Shown piece by piece: positions 55,279 through 64,000 of a stretch of DNA of 64,000 nt. The DNA comes from Cupriavidus yeoncheonensis (GTDB lineage: Bacteria > Pseudomonadota > Gammaproteobacteria > Burkholderiales > Burkholderiaceae), in NCBI RefSeq assembly GCF_905397275.1, contig NZ_CAJPUY010000009.1, positions 124,001 to 188,000 on the forward strand, written 5' to 3'. The first letter of the stretch is position 1. The number at the start of each line of letters is the position of its first letter. The notes under the pieces were generated by a model that was not told the origin of the DNA, did not search any database, and saw nothing but the letters and a program-made list of their open reading frames with translations. Both the position numbers and the translations under genes were made by a program.

Positions 55279-56304
55279 TCAGAAGCGATAGCCGACACCC
55301 GCCAGGAACAGGTCGGCATCGCGGTCGTAGCCGGTCATCACCCGGTTCCACGACAATCGGCCCAGCCAGTGGCTGCTGACCCGGTAGCTCGCCGACATCG
55401 TCAGCAGGCCAGCCCAGCGCGAAGGCGAGCCCTCCGCGCCCGGGCCGCGGATATGCAGCGTGGTTGCGTAGTACGGGCCGGCGCCGACGCCCAGGGTCAG
55501 CCGCTCGTCAAGGAAGCCGCCGCCCAGCCAGGCCTGCGCCGCCACGCCGCGGCGCTGGACCAGGTCGGAGTTGCTCTCCGAGAAGTAGCTGACGGTCCCT
55601 TCCACGCCTCGCCAGAAGCCGTGCCGATACTCCGCGGCCGCCGCGAAACCCGTTTCCGAATGAAAGCTGTTCACGATGCTGGCGCCAAGGAATACCGTCA
55701 GCTCGTCGCCGGTCAGGACATTGGTACGGGTGCCTCCAATGAAAGGCCCGTCGCGCCGGCCGTGATCGAGCTGATAGCCGACGCCAAGCAGCACCGTGTT
55801 CGAGGTGAAGCTCGTCCAGGCCTGCGCGCGGTCATACCGCGCCTGCACCAGCCACGGGCCGCCGCTGACATACCAGGTCGCCGCCGCGCTGGCCAGCAGC
55901 GCGACCCCGTGATGGTTGCGGTAGCTGCCGTCGGGCAGTTCATCGGCAGTGTCGAAATACAGATAAGGGCCCGCACCCACCGACAACGCAAGCTGGCGGC
56001 CCGGCGTCAGCCAGCGCCACCATAGCTGGGCAGCATGGCCGTCGCGGTGGTGGCCGCTGACGTGTCCTTCGTTCAGGTAGGTGTAGGTCGCATACCAGTG
56101 GTCCGCGAGGTTCTGCTGGTAGCTGTAGGCATAGACCGCGCTGCGCTCGTCGTCACCGTGGATCGGCGGGTTGGTGTGCACGCCGCCCAGCAGCAGGAGT
56201 TCCTGTCCATGTGCCGCATGCTGAAGCATGGCCAGCAGGAGTCCGCCTGCCAGAGGCATGACGCGTTGCCAGATCCGGAGGGTCCTGCGGTTGGCGCAAT
56301 GCAT
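55279..56304 (-). CDS. Outer-membrane beta-barrel protein, unknown function
   Basis: The 341-residue protein has a signal peptide (MPLAGGLLLAMLQHAAHG region), alternating hydrophobic strands (ATYTYLNEGH, LSVGAGPYLYFDT, FLAGVGYRF) and a C-terminal Phe, the usual marker of outer-membrane barrels. I do not recognise a named porin. The start at 56304 puts GGAA 9 nt upstream; 56349 is an alternative. It is convergent with iscX and preceded by a rightward-facing gap of 123 nt to the ABC genes. Confidence 0.75.
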   Translation of the reverse strand: MHCANRRTLRIWQRVMPLAGGLLLAMLQHAAHGQELLLLGGVHTNPPIHGDDERSAVYAYSYQQNLADHWYATYTYLNEGHVSGHHRDGHAAQLWWRWLTPGRQLALSVGAGPYLYFDTADELPDGSYRNHHGVALLASAAATWYVSGGPWLVQARYDRAQAWTSFTSNTVLLGVGYQLDHGRRDGPFIGGTRTNVLTGDELTVFLGASIVNSFHSETGFAAAAEYRHGFWRGVEGTVSYFSESNSDLVQRRGVAAQAWLGGGFLDERLTLGVGAGPYYATTLHIRGPGAEGSPSRWAGLLTMSASYRVSSHWLGRLSWNRVMTGYDRDADLFLAGVGYRF

Positions 56305-56427
56305 CTTGGGGGTTCCGATGTGCCGGGGGACGCTCAAAAAGCATAGCAAAGTGCTGAAACGGTTGCCGAGCCGCCGCGGGGCCTCATTGTTACGAAATAT
56401 TCCGCAAGGATGGGTAGCGCTCAGCGC

Positions 56428-57240
56428 CTAGCTGCCTGTCGATGCATAGTGGCGCACCCCGGCGCGCCACGCGCAGAAGGCTGCGGCCAGGAAGGCGAAG
56501 CCCGCCAGCGGCGATACCAGCCCCATCCAGTCAGGCGCTCCGAGCGGGTCGGCCTTGCCCAATATGGCCAGCACCGGGTAGTACGCGACGCAGGCCAGCG
56601 GAACGGCAAAGGTCAGCACGTACCGGAACCATCGCGCATACAAGGCCATCGGATACTGCGCCGCCTCCACGCCGCCGTACGTCAGCATATTGGCGACCTC
56701 CAGGCTTTCGATCGTCCAGAACGACAGCGTGCCCTGCAGCACCAGGATGCCAAGAAACAGCGCGACCCCGCCTGCCAGGGCGAACAGCGCAATGGCAATC
56801 GAGGCTGGCGCCCATGCGATATCAGCCTGCCCTGTGGCGAAAGCCAGCACCAGCAGCCCCTGCAGCAGGCGTCCCAGGCGACTGATGCGCACATCGTGCC
56901 CCATCAATTGCAGTGCCAGCGGGCGGGGGCGTAACAGCAGACGGTCGAATTCGCCGGTGCGCAACAATGTCGTGCCCAGGACGTCGAATCCGCGCCCGAG
57001 CGCATCGGCGATGGCGAACATGCAGTTCACCAGCCCGTAGAACAGCGCCACTTCGCCAATCTTCCAGCCCTGCACGTTGCCGAAGCGGTGAAACAGCGCC
57101 CAGATTGCGATCACTTCTATGCTGGTGCCCAGGAACTGCCCCACGGTCAGCATCAATGCCGAGCCGGGATAGCGTGCCTGACCGCTCAGCGAGGCCGTCA
57201 TCAGGCGGGCGAACAGCGCCAGCGAGCCCATGCGCCTCAT
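56428..57240 (-). CDS. ABC-2 type permease (second subunit of exporter)
   Basis: This 270-residue inner-membrane protein has about six helices and belongs to the ABC-2 permeases once called DUF990. Conserved pieces are FYGLVNCMFAIADALGRGFD and GEFDRLLLRPRPLALQ. It is third of a leftward ATPase-permease-permease operon; its start ATG overlaps the stop of the upstream permease (ATGA). Heterodimeric exporters of this type move drugs or lipophilic compounds; the substrate here is unknown. Confidence 0.87.
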   Translation of the reverse strand: MRRMGSLALFARLMTASLSGQARYPGSALMLTVGQFLGTSIEVIAIWALFHRFGNVQGWKIGEVALFYGLVNCMFAIADALGRGFDVLGTTLLRTGEFDRLLLRPRPLALQLMGHDVRISRLGRLLQGLLVLAFATGQADIAWAPASIAIALFALAGGVALFLGILVLQGTLSFWTIESLEVANMLTYGGVEAAQYPMALYARWFRYVLTFAVPLACVAYYPVLAILGKADPLGAPDWMGLVSPLAGFAFLAAAFCAWRAGVRHYASTGS

Positions 57241-58076
57241 CCGCCCTGCACCTCGAGCCGACGCATCGTGCGCCCCATGGCCGCCTGGCCGGCGGCAACC
57301 AGCAATACGATCCACAGGCATTGCAGGCCCAGCGCGGCGAGCATCTGCATGCCGCCGAACTGGCCGAAGTAGATGCGGGCCGGAATATCCATCACGCCCG
57401 CCAGCGGCTGCACCAGCAAGACGGTCTGCCAGGCGTCCGGGAGTAGCGCCAGTGGCAGCAGGTTGCCCGAGAAGACAATGACCACCGGCCCCATCAATAC
57501 ATTGATGCCGCGTTCATTGAGCGCCGCAGCGGCAGCGACGTTGAGCAGCATGACCAGCGATGTGGACAGCAGCAGCGCAAACAGTGCCGAGGCGATGAAG
57601 CCCATGCCCGCCGCGAAGCCGGCAGGTGGCTTCCAGGCCCATTCACCAAGTCCGACCACCGGCATCACGATGCCCGCGAACGCGAGCATCAAGGCCGCGC
57701 GTGGCAGCACCCGCGCCGCTGTCCAGCCGGCCGAGCGTGCAAACCACAACGCATAGGCATTCACGGGCCGCAGCCGGTCGTAGGCGACGGCGCCGGTGCG
57801 CACCGCCTGTGCTACCTCGGGATCTCCCATCCAGGGCAGCAGCGCGAACAGGCCCTGCGCGAGCCATGTGTAGGTGATCGCCTGCGCGAGCGACAGCGGC
57901 GAACCCTGCGCCGTGGCGCTGTCGTAGAACGCTGCCAGCACCATCACCTTGATGCCGCCCCACCAGCACTGCGTACCGAAGCCCGCGTATGCCGCCGCGC
58001 GGTACTGCAGCATCTGCAGGAAGCGGGACCGCAGCGCGGCAAGGTAGGGGCGCGCGAGCTCGCGCGGCGCCATCAT
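57237..58076 (-). CDS. ABC-2 type permease (first subunit of exporter)
   Basis: A 279-residue membrane protein with about six helices (AQAITYTWLAQGLFALLPWM and ALLLSTSLVMLLNVAAAAAL among them) and the loop VRTGAVAYDRLRPVNAYALW, which mirrors the GEFDRLLLRPRP loop of its partner. The two permeases probably form a heterodimer. It begins 3 nt after the stop of the ATPase gene. Confidence 0.87.
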   Translation of the reverse strand: MMAPRELARPYLAALRSRFLQMLQYRAAAYAGFGTQCWWGGIKVMVLAAFYDSATAQGSPLSLAQAITYTWLAQGLFALLPWMGDPEVAQAVRTGAVAYDRLRPVNAYALWFARSAGWTAARVLPRAALMLAFAGIVMPVVGLGEWAWKPPAGFAAGMGFIASALFALLLSTSLVMLLNVAAAAALNERGINVLMGPVVIVFSGNLLPLALLPDAWQTVLLVQPLAGVMDIPARIYFGQFGGMQMLAALGLQCLWIVLLVAAGQAAMGRTMRRLEVQGG

Positions 58077-58079
58077 CGG

Positions 58080-58937
58080 TTAGGCCTCCGCCGCGCCGTG
58101 CATCGCGTAGAAGCGTGCGATGACGGCCTCGATGGTCATGCCCTCGTCCTCGGCATCCTCTGGCAAACCGTCATCGAGCCGGCGAGCGTCGAGCACCTGG
58201 TCCCGCAAGGCCTCGACGCCGCAATCGGCCAGTACGCGGCCGTGGCCGATCACGATCACGCGTCGGGCCAGCGCCTCGATGTCGTGCATGTCGTGCGTGG
58301 TCAGCAGCACGGTGGTGCCGCGTTCCCGGTTCGTGCGCCGGATAAAGTCGCGCACCGCGAGCTTGGAGGGGGCGTCGAGCCCGATGGTCGGCTCGTCGAG
58401 GAACAGGATGTCGGGCTCGTGCAGCAAGGCCGCCGCGATCTCGGCGCGCATGCGCTGCCCCAGCGACAGCTGGCGCACGGGCTGGTCGAGCAGCCGCTCC
58501 AGGTGCAGCAACGCCACCAGTTCGTCGCGCGTGCGCGCGAAGCGGACCGGATCGACCCGATAGATATCGCGCAGCAGCGCGAAGCCGTCGCCAACCGGCA
58601 GGTCCCACCAGAGCTGCGTGCGCTGGCCGAAGACCACGCCGATGCGCGCCACGTGCCGCTCGCGGTCGGCGAAAGGAACGCGCCCGTTGACTTCGACATG
58701 GCCGCCGTCAGGGCGCAGGATGCCGGCAAGAATCTTGATGGTGGTCGACTTGCCCGCGCCGTTCGGGCCGATGAAGCCGAGCAGCTCGCCGCGCTCCAGT
58801 GCAAACGACACGCCGGCCAGCGCTTCGACCGTGCGATAGCGTGGCCGTACGAGCGCGCGCAATGCCCCGAGCACGCCAGGGTCGCGCTCATGGATGCGAT
58901 AGGTCTTGCGCAGTTGACTGACTAGGATCTGGGACAT
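58080..58937 (-). CDS. ABC-transporter ATPase of ABC-2 exporter
   Basis: This 285-residue ATPase has Walker A IGPNGAGKSTT, signature QLSLGQRMRAEIAAAL, Walker B ILFLDEPTIGLD and an H-loop (LTTHDMHD). The N-terminal extension (RKTYRIHERDPGVLGALRAL) and the family GQRTQLWWDLPV Q-loop are typical of the ATPases that serve paired ABC-2/DUF990 permeases. It is the first gene of the leftward operon. Confidence 0.92.
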   Translation of the reverse strand: MSQILVSQLRKTYRIHERDPGVLGALRALVRPRYRTVEALAGVSFALERGELLGFIGPNGAGKSTTIKILAGILRPDGGHVEVNGRVPFADRERHVARIGVVFGQRTQLWWDLPVGDGFALLRDIYRVDPVRFARTRDELVALLHLERLLDQPVRQLSLGQRMRAEIAAALLHEPDILFLDEPTIGLDAPSKLAVRDFIRRTNRERGTTVLLTTHDMHDIEALARRVIVIGHGRVLADCGVEALRDQVLDARRLDDGLPEDAEDEGMTIEAVIARFYAMHGAAEA

Positions 58938-59037
58938 GGCCGCGGCGCGGGAAGGGCGTGGGATTATACATGAGGTGCGCTAACCGGCACGCCCCGGGGC
59001 ATCCCTGCATGCGGGATTCCCTTTGCGCGCGCCAAAG

Positions 59038-59061
59038 AAAAACCCCGCCAAAGAGGCGGGG
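59038..59061 (-). terminator. Intrinsic terminator after lysS
   Basis: On the leftward strand CCCCGCC and GGCGGGG arms close a TCTTT loop and are followed by five U. It lies about 36 nt after the lysS stop and separates it from the ABC operon. Confidence 0.85.
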
Positions 59062-59096
59062 CTTCACTGGTTGGCAGAGCATGCCTGCGACCGGAC

Positions 59097-60647
59097 TCAG
59101 TCCTCGCGCCGCAGGTGCGGAAACAGGATGACGTCGCGGATGTTCGGGCTGTCCGTCAGCAGCATCACCAGGCGGTCGATGCCGATGCCGCAGCCGCCCG
59201 TCGGGGGCATGCCGTATTCCAGCGCGCGGATGTAGTCGGCGTCGTAGTACATCGCCTCTTCGTCGCCGGCATCCTTTTGCTCGACCTGCTTGCGGAAGCG
59301 GTCGGCCTGGTCTTCGGCATCGTTGAGCTCCGAGAACCCGTTGGCGATCTCGCGGCCGGTGATGAACAGCTCGAATCGCTCCGTGATGCCCGGCACCGTA
59401 TCCGAGGCGCGCGCCAGCGGCGAGACTTCCACCGGGTAGTCGATGATGAAGGTCGGCTCCCACAGCTGGCTTTCGGCGGTTTCCTCGAACAGCACGAGCT
59501 GCAGCGTGCCAAGGCCGGCATTGAGGAACTGCGGCGCGCTGGTGTTGACGCCGAACTTCTTCAGCTCGGTGCGCAGGAACTCGGCGTCGGCCAGCTGCGC
59601 GTCGGTATATTGCGGCGCGAACTTCTGGATGGCCTGGCAGATGGTCAGGCGATGGAACGGCTTCGACAGGTCGAGTTCGCGGCCCTGGTAGTTCAGCACC
59701 GCGGTGCCGCTGGCGTCGATGGCAGCCTGGCGGATCAGGTTTTCGGTGAAGTCCATCAGCCAGCGGTAGTCCGTGTAGGCCGCGTAGAACTCCATCATGG
59801 TGAACTCGGGGTTGTGGCGCGGGCTCACCCCTTCGTTGCGGAAGTTCCGGTTGATCTCGAACACGCGCTCGAAGCCGCCGACGATCAGGCGCTTCAGGTA
59901 CAGCTCGGGCGCGATGCGCAGGAACATCTGCATGTCCAGCGCATTGTGGTGCGTGATGAACGGCTTGGCCGCGGCGCCGCCCGGGATCGGGTGCAGCATC
60001 GGCGTTTCCACTTCCATGAAGCCGGCGTCGGCCATATGGCGGCGCAGCGACGACATCGCGTTGGTGCGCGCACGGAAAGTGTTGCGGGTTTCCGGCGATA
60101 CGATCAGGTCCACATAGCGCTGGCGGTACTTCATTTCCTGGTCGGCCAGGCCGTGGAACTTGTCCGGCAGCGGGCGCAGCGACTTGGACAGCAGGCGCAA
60201 CTCCTGCACCTGCACCGACAGTTCGCCCTTGTTGGTGCGGAACAGCACGCCGCGCGCGCTGATGATGTCGCCGAGGTCCCAGTGCTTGAAGGCCGCGTAG
60301 ACGTCTTCGCCAACCTTGTCGCGCGTGATGTAGAACTGGATCTGGCCGCTGCCGTCCTGCACGGTGGCAAAGCTGGCCTTGCCCATGACGCGCTTGAGCA
60401 TCATGCGGCCGGCGATGGCCACTTCGACCGGGGTGGCTTCGAGCGCAGGCTGGTCGGTCTCGCCGTACTGCGCGTGCAGTGCGGCGGCCTGGTGCGTCGG
60501 ACGGAAATCGTTCGGGAAGGCCACGCCTTGCTGGCGCAGGGCCGCCAGTTTCTCGCGCCGCTCCGCGATGATCTTGTTTTCGTCGGCGGCGGGCACTTCT
60601 GCGGTCGGGGAGGCCGGTGCGGCCTGGGCGCGGGTGGGTTCGGTCAT
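59097..60647 (-). CDS. lysS: Lysyl-tRNA synthetase, class II
   Basis: LysS charges tRNA-Lys. The 516-residue protein has an OB-fold anticodon domain and the class II motifs: motif 1 around [17 protein letters not shown], motif 2 [20 protein letters not shown] and motif 3 [15 protein letters not shown]. The ATG at 60647 ([11 protein letters not shown]) precedes an Ala/Pro-rich variable segment. prfB, an SDR gene and lysS form a leftward run; prfB-lysS adjacency is common in proteobacteria. Confidence 0.97.
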   Translation of the reverse strand: MTEPTRAQAAPASPTAEVPAADENKIIAERREKLAALRQQGVAFPNDFRPTHQAAALHAQYGETDQPALEATPVEVAIAGRMMLKRVMGKASFATVQDGSGQIQFYITRDKVGEDVYAAFKHWDLGDIISARGVLFRTNKGELSVQVQELRLLSKSLRPLPDKFHGLADQEMKYRQRYVDLIVSPETRNTFRARTNAMSSLRRHMADAGFMEVETPMLHPIPGGAAAKPFITHHNALDMQMFLRIAPELYLKRLIVGGFERVFEINRNFRNEGVSPRHNPEFTMMEFYAAYTDYRWLMDFTENLIRQAAIDASGTAVLNYQGRELDLSKPFHRLTICQAIQKFAPQYTDAQLADAEFLRTELKKFGVNTSAPQFLNAGLGTLQLVLFEETAESQLWEPTFIIDYPVEVSPLARASDTVPGITERFELFITGREIANGFSELNDAEDQADRFRKQVEQKDAGDEEAMYYDADYIRALEYGMPPTGGCGIGIDRLVMLLTDSPNIRDVILFPHLRRED

Positions 60648-60698
60648 GGTGTCTTGTCGGGACGTGCGCGGCAAGCCGCGCACGGATTCAGTATGGCT

Positions 60699-61454
60699 TC
60701 AGTAATTGCGCAGGTCGTCCAGCTCGGTGCTGCCGAAGTCCGGGCGGTGCAGGTAGGCAAGGATGCGGCCGGCGGTTTCTTCCGCTGAGGCAAGCTGCTG
60801 ATTCGCTTTCAGGTCGCGGAAGCGCTGCACCTGGGCAAAATCGGCATTGCGGATGGTGTCCTGCATGCCGGTGTCGACCACGCCGGGCGCGAGCGCCACG
60901 GCACGAACCGTGCGCGGTGCCGGGGCGCCGGCGTACTCGGCGTTGACCGAGCGGATGAACATGTCGAGGCCGGCCTTGCCGGCGCAATAGGCGCTCCAGC
61001 CTTCGACCGGGCGGCGCGCCGCGCCGGACGAGATGGCAAGCACCTTGCGCGGGCAGTCGAACTTCTCCGTGCGTTCCAGGAACGCGCCGGTCATGATCAT
61101 CGGCGTGGCCAGGTTGGTCAGCAGGTGCGGCAGCAGCGTGCTTTCCTGCAGGCGCGACACGGGGCCGATCGGCTCGACCACGCCGGCATTGAGGATCAGC
61201 GTGGCGCTGGCCGGCCGGTCCTGGCTGTCCAGCACGCTGGACAGCCAGCCGGCGGCCGACGCGGGCTGCGACAGGTCCTGCAGGTGCCAGGCTACCGGCA
61301 CGCCGCTCATGGTGGCGACGCGCTCCAGTTCCAGGTTGCGGCTGCGCGCCACGCATACCAGGCGGTTGCCCGGCACGAGCAGCGCATTGGTCAGCGCCGC
61401 ACCGAGCCCGCGCGAGGCGCCGGTGATGATGTAGAGGTGGTCTGCTTCGCTCAT
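60699..61454 (-). CDS. Short-chain dehydrogenase/reductase
   Basis: A 251-residue Rossmann-fold oxidoreductase with the NAD(P) motif ITGASRGLGAAL near residue 8, LILNAGVVEPIGPVS, the catalytic Ser in AISSGAARRP and YCAGK (YxxxK, about residue 157). The sequence resembles sepiapterin-reductase-like or YueD-type SDRs. It stands between prfB and lysS; the gap to prfB (93 nt) contains two GC hairpins without U-tracts. Its substrate cannot be inferred. Confidence 0.9.
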   Translation of the reverse strand: MSEADHLYIITGASRGLGAALTNALLVPGNRLVCVARSRNLELERVATMSGVPVAWHLQDLSQPASAAGWLSSVLDSQDRPASATLILNAGVVEPIGPVSRLQESTLLPHLLTNLATPMIMTGAFLERTEKFDCPRKVLAISSGAARRPVEGWSAYCAGKAGLDMFIRSVNAEYAGAPAPRTVRAVALAPGVVDTGMQDTIRNADFAQVQRFRDLKANQQLASAEETAGRILAYLHRPDFGSTELDDLRNY

Positions 61455-61547
61455 GATGCCCCGTTTGGAACGCCGCCCGCGGCGGGCGGTGCATGGTTGG
61501 CGGATGCGGTCCGGCGCCATGCCCGCGGGGCGGGCACGGCAGCGGCC

Positions 61548-62652
61548 TTACAGTCCCTGCTTGAGGCTGGCCTCGATAAACGGGTCCAGATCGCCGTCCA
61601 GCACCTTCTGCGTGTTGGACATTTCCACGTTGGTGCGCAGGTCCTTGATGCGGCTCTGGTCCAGCACGTAGGAGCGGATCTGATGGCCCCAGCCCACGTC
61701 GGTCTTGCCGGCTTCGAGCTTGTCGGCCTCGGCCTGGCGCTTGCGCATCTCATGCTCGTACAGGCGCGACTTCAGCATCGACATGGCCTCGGCACGGTTG
61801 CGGTGCTGCGAACGGTCGTTCTGGCACTGCACCACGATGCCGGTCGGGATGTGCGTGATCCGCACCGCCGAATCGGTCTTGTTGATGTGCTGGCCGCCGG
61901 CGCCCGACGCGCGATACGTATCCACGCGCAGATCGGCCGGATTGACCTCGACCTCGAACGACTCGTCGACTTCCGGATACACGAACACCGACGAGAACGA
62001 GGTATGGCGCCCGCCCGACGAGTCGAACGGCGACTTGCGCACCAGGCGGTGCACGCCGGTTTCCGTGCGCAGGTAGCCAAAGGCGTACTCGCCCTCGATC
62101 TTGATCGTCGCGCTCTTGATGCCGGCCACGTCGCCTTCGGACTCTTCGAGCACCTCGGCCTTGAAGCCCTTGCGCTCGCAGTACTTCAGGTACTGGCGCA
62201 GCAGCATCGAGGCCCAGTCGCACGCTTCGGTGCCGCCGGCGCCGGCCTGGATGTCGATGAAGGCATTGGCCTGGTCCATCTCGCCCGAGAACATCCGGCG
62301 GAATTCCATGCCGGCCACGATTTCCTCGAAGCCCTTGACGTCGGTCTCGATCGATTCGAGCGTGTCGTCGTCGCCTTCTTCCTTGGCGAGTTCGAACAGC
62401 TCATCGGCACCGTTGAGGTCGTCCGTGAGCTTGCCGAGGACGCTCACCACGCCTTCGAGTGCTTTCTTTTCCTTGCCGAGATCCTGGGCGCGCTTGGGGT
62501 TGTTCCAGACGTCCGGGTCTTCCAGCAATCCGTTGACTTCTTCCAGCCTTCCTACTTTGACATCGTAGTCAAAGATACCCCCGTAGATCTTCCGTCCGGG
62601 AACGGAGATCGGAGATTGCACCGGAGATGGCGTTGAGGCGTTCTGCTTCCAT
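61548..62652 (-). CDS. prfB: Peptide chain release factor 2, programmed +1 frameshift
   Basis: RF2 ends translation at UGA and UAA. The gene starts at 62652 ([11 protein letters not shown]) and reaches an in-frame TGA after 27 codons (62571-62569). The ribosome must slip +1 at CTT-TGA-C to continue in the next frame ([13 protein letters not shown]), giving 367 residues. The Shine-Dalgarno-like GGGGG three bases before CTT stimulates the shift as in E. coli. The SPF codon-recognition tripeptide ([11 protein letters not shown]) and GGQ ([10 protein letters not shown]) are intact. Confidence 0.97.
62569..62580 (-). promoter_or_regulatory. prfB +1 frameshift site
   Basis: The leftward sequence GGGTATCTTTGA, preceded by more G, has the canonical slippery CTT before TGA and an SD-like G-run upstream. 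Low RF2 lets the ribosome shift, so the site is an autoregulatory switch. Confidence 0.95.
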
Positions 62653-62854
62653 GATGATCCTGCGCTTCCAAAACCTTGAATTATAGCGGACTCGGGGCGT
62701 ATTTCGGCGTCGCGGCGGCGCTGGCAGCCCTTTGCGCGGCGAACGCAAGCGCCTGCCGATGGTCTACCCGGAGGGCCGTGCGACGCGGGCGGCGATAATA
62801 GAGCCGCGCCAGGGCCGCTAGCCGCCCTCCCGAAGACCACCTCCACAGGGACGA

Positions 62855-63577
62855 ATGACGCCAACAAGACACGAAACCGCCGGCCGACGCCGGATGCTCG
62901 GATGGATGATCGCAGCTGTTTCCACCGCGCTGGCCGCCGCTTGCGGCACGATGTCCACCGAACCCGCGCCCGAAGGCTTCTACCGCGTAGAAAGCGGCGA
63001 CACGCTCTATTCCATCGCCCGCAAGCAGCGCCGCAACGTGCGCGACCTCGTGCGCTGGAACAACCTCCCCAGCGCCGACCGCATCGAAGTCGGCCAGCTG
63101 ATCCGGGTCAGGCCACCGGGATCCGGCACGGCGACAGCCGCTTCAGCCGGCACGCCGTCGCAGACTGTGACGGATGCGCCGCGCGCGGACAGCGGCGGCC
63201 AGTCGCAGGCGCCTGCCAGCGCCATCCGGCTGCAATGGCCGTCTGACGGCAAGGTCACGTCGCGCTTCTCGCCGCCCGCCAGCAAGGGCCTGACCATTGC
63301 GGTGCCGCCCGGCGGCACGGTAAAGGCCGCCGCAGCGGGCTGGGCCATCCACGTCGGCAACCTGCGCGGCTACGGCATGCTGGTGATCGTCAAGCACAAC
63401 GACGACTGGCTGACCGTCTACGGCAATCTCGACAAGCCGCTGGTCAGCGAAGGCGCCCGCGTGGCCGCGGGCCAGGACGTCGGCAGCATGGGCGGCAGCG
63501 GCAGCGAGCTGCACTTCGAGGTGCGCGGCAACGGCAAGCCGGTCGATCCGGCCAACTACCTGCCGGCACGCGGGTAG
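62855..63577 (+). CDS. LysM/LytM lipoprotein, degenerate M23 peptidase (NlpD-like)
   Basis: The 240-residue lipoprotein has a signal with lipobox (ALAAAC), a LysM domain ([16 protein letters not shown] ... VGQLIRV, about residues 43-90), a linker and a LytM domain. The metal ligands of active M23 peptidases are replaced: SKGLTIA in place of HxGxD, YGNL in place of YxHL, and SELHFE in place of HLHFE. It is therefore probably an amidase activator like NlpD/EnvC rather than a hydrolase. It converges on recJ. Confidence 0.88.
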   Translation: MTPTRHETAGRRRMLGWMIAAVSTALAAACGTMSTEPAPEGFYRVESGDTLYSIARKQRRNVRDLVRWNNLPSADRIEVGQLIRVRPPGSGTATAASAGTPSQTVTDAPRADSGGQSQAPASAIRLQWPSDGKVTSRFSPPASKGLTIAVPPGGTVKAAAAGWAIHVGNLRGYGMLVIVKHNDDWLTVYGNLDKPLVSEGARVAAGQDVGSMGGSGSELHFEVRGNGKPVDPANYLPARG

Positions 63578-63592
63578 CGCTAGCGGCGCAGG

Positions 63593-64000
63593 CTACTGCG
63601 CGTGCTCGATCACGAGCTGCACGCGCGTGGCGCCGTTGAAGGTGTTGTTGTCGAGCCGGTAGGCCACCTGCGCGCTGGCGCCGAGCTCGTCGGCGTGGTT
63701 GAACCAGATCGCGTCGAAGCGTTGCCGGCCGCGCCCGAGCTGCAGCTTGAGGTGCTTGCCCTTGAGCACGCTCTGGCGCAGCACGTCGAACTCGCCACAG
63801 AAGGTCGGCGCCGGAAAGCCCTGGCCCCAGACCTGCTGCTCCAGCAGCGTGACGAATTCCGGGCTGAAGCACTGTTCCTCGATATCGCCGTCGGTCTCGA
63901 TCACGCGCGCGAGCTGGTCGTCCGTCAGCCATTCGCGGCCCACGGCCTCGAACGCTTCCTGGAACTGCTCGAAGGTATCGGCGCGCAGCGTCAGGCCCGC
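63593..64000 (-). CDS. recJ: RecJ exonuclease, C-terminal part (5' end outside window)
   Basis: Only the last 135 codons of a leftward gene are present. They match the RecJ C-terminal OB-fold and tail: LTLRADTFEQFQEAFE, FCGEFDVLRQSVLKGKHLKL, RFDAIWFN and VAYRLDNNTFNG. RecJ is a 5'-3' single-strand exonuclease used in recombination and repair. The DHH catalytic motifs lie beyond the window edge. Confidence 0.85.
   Translation of the reverse strand, partial: AGLTLRADTFEQFQEAFEAVGREWLTDDQLARVIETDGDIEEQCFSPEFVTLLEQQVWGQGFPAPTFCGEFDVLRQSVLKGKHLKLQLGRGRQRFDAIWFNHADELGASAQVAYRLDNNTFNGATRVQLVIEHAQ

Noticed and set aside
62569..62571. In-frame TGA in prfB as a sign of a broken gene
   Set aside because: The stop is at the canonical RF2 frameshift site (SD-like G-run, CTT TGA C) and the rest of the gene is intact, so it is a functional programmed frameshift.

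Overview
The window is GC-rich (roughly two thirds G+C by eye), densely packed betaproteobacterial DNA. Gene content and order (isc-hsc cluster, intracellular PHB depolymerase with a Cys nucleophile, prfB-lysS, glnE, yhdP, tldD, a Gcr-type membrane protein) point to the Burkholderiaceae and most likely to Cupriavidus or a close relative. The assignment is an inference, since no rRNA or marker comparison is possible here. I see no tRNA, rRNA, CRISPR array, insertion sequence or prophage; nearly all genes look like chromosomal housekeeping genes.

Layout. 1-1.8 kb: a leftward MoxR ATPase / acetyltransferase / VWA-protein unit. 2.4-13.2 kb: a complete nitrous oxide respiration locus. It holds two small c-type cytochromes, then leftward nosX (ApbE flavin transferase) with a lipoprotein cytochrome, then rightward nosZ-nosR-nosD-nosF-nosY-nosL, with an FNR/Dnr-like box in the divergent promoter. 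13.2-17.1 kb: aroG preceded by a Phe/Tyr leader-peptide attenuator, then tldD and a nitrilase-family amidase. 17.1-27.4 kb: yhdP, glnE, and a rhombosortase facing its probable substrate, a GlyGly-CTERM subtilisin, beside a lipoprotein that looks like a stand-alone subtilisin propeptide. 27.4-34.5 kb: recN, nadK, hrcA, hemH, hslR, grpE and a thioredoxin-like gene. 34.5-43.1 kb: pldA, DUF1841, an EamA transporter, a RutE-like nitroreductase, nth-rsxB, a TetR regulator, phaZ and tyrB. 43.3-49.1 kb: uvrB, three small genes, a low-molecular-weight tyrosine phosphatase and the Gcr-like protein. 49.2-55.3 kb: iscRSUA, DUF3565, hscBA, fdx, iscX. 55.3-64 kb: an outer-membrane protein, a three-gene ABC exporter, lysS, an SDR gene, prfB with its programmed frameshift, a degenerate LytM lipoprotein and the 3' part of recJ.

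How genes work together. NosX should flavinylate NosR; NosR and the c-type cytochromes feed electrons toward NosZ; NosDFY and NosL supply copper-site assembly. IscR represses the isc operon through two tandem boxes, and a hairpin with a U-tract just before hscB may set the ratio of scaffold to chaperone genes.

The strongest candidate for an undescribed element is the aroG leader at 14392-14695. It has a good sigma70 promoter, a 23-codon leader peptide with FYFYFF at codons 5-10, three mutually exclusive RNA pairings and an intrinsic terminator, all upstream of DAHP synthase.
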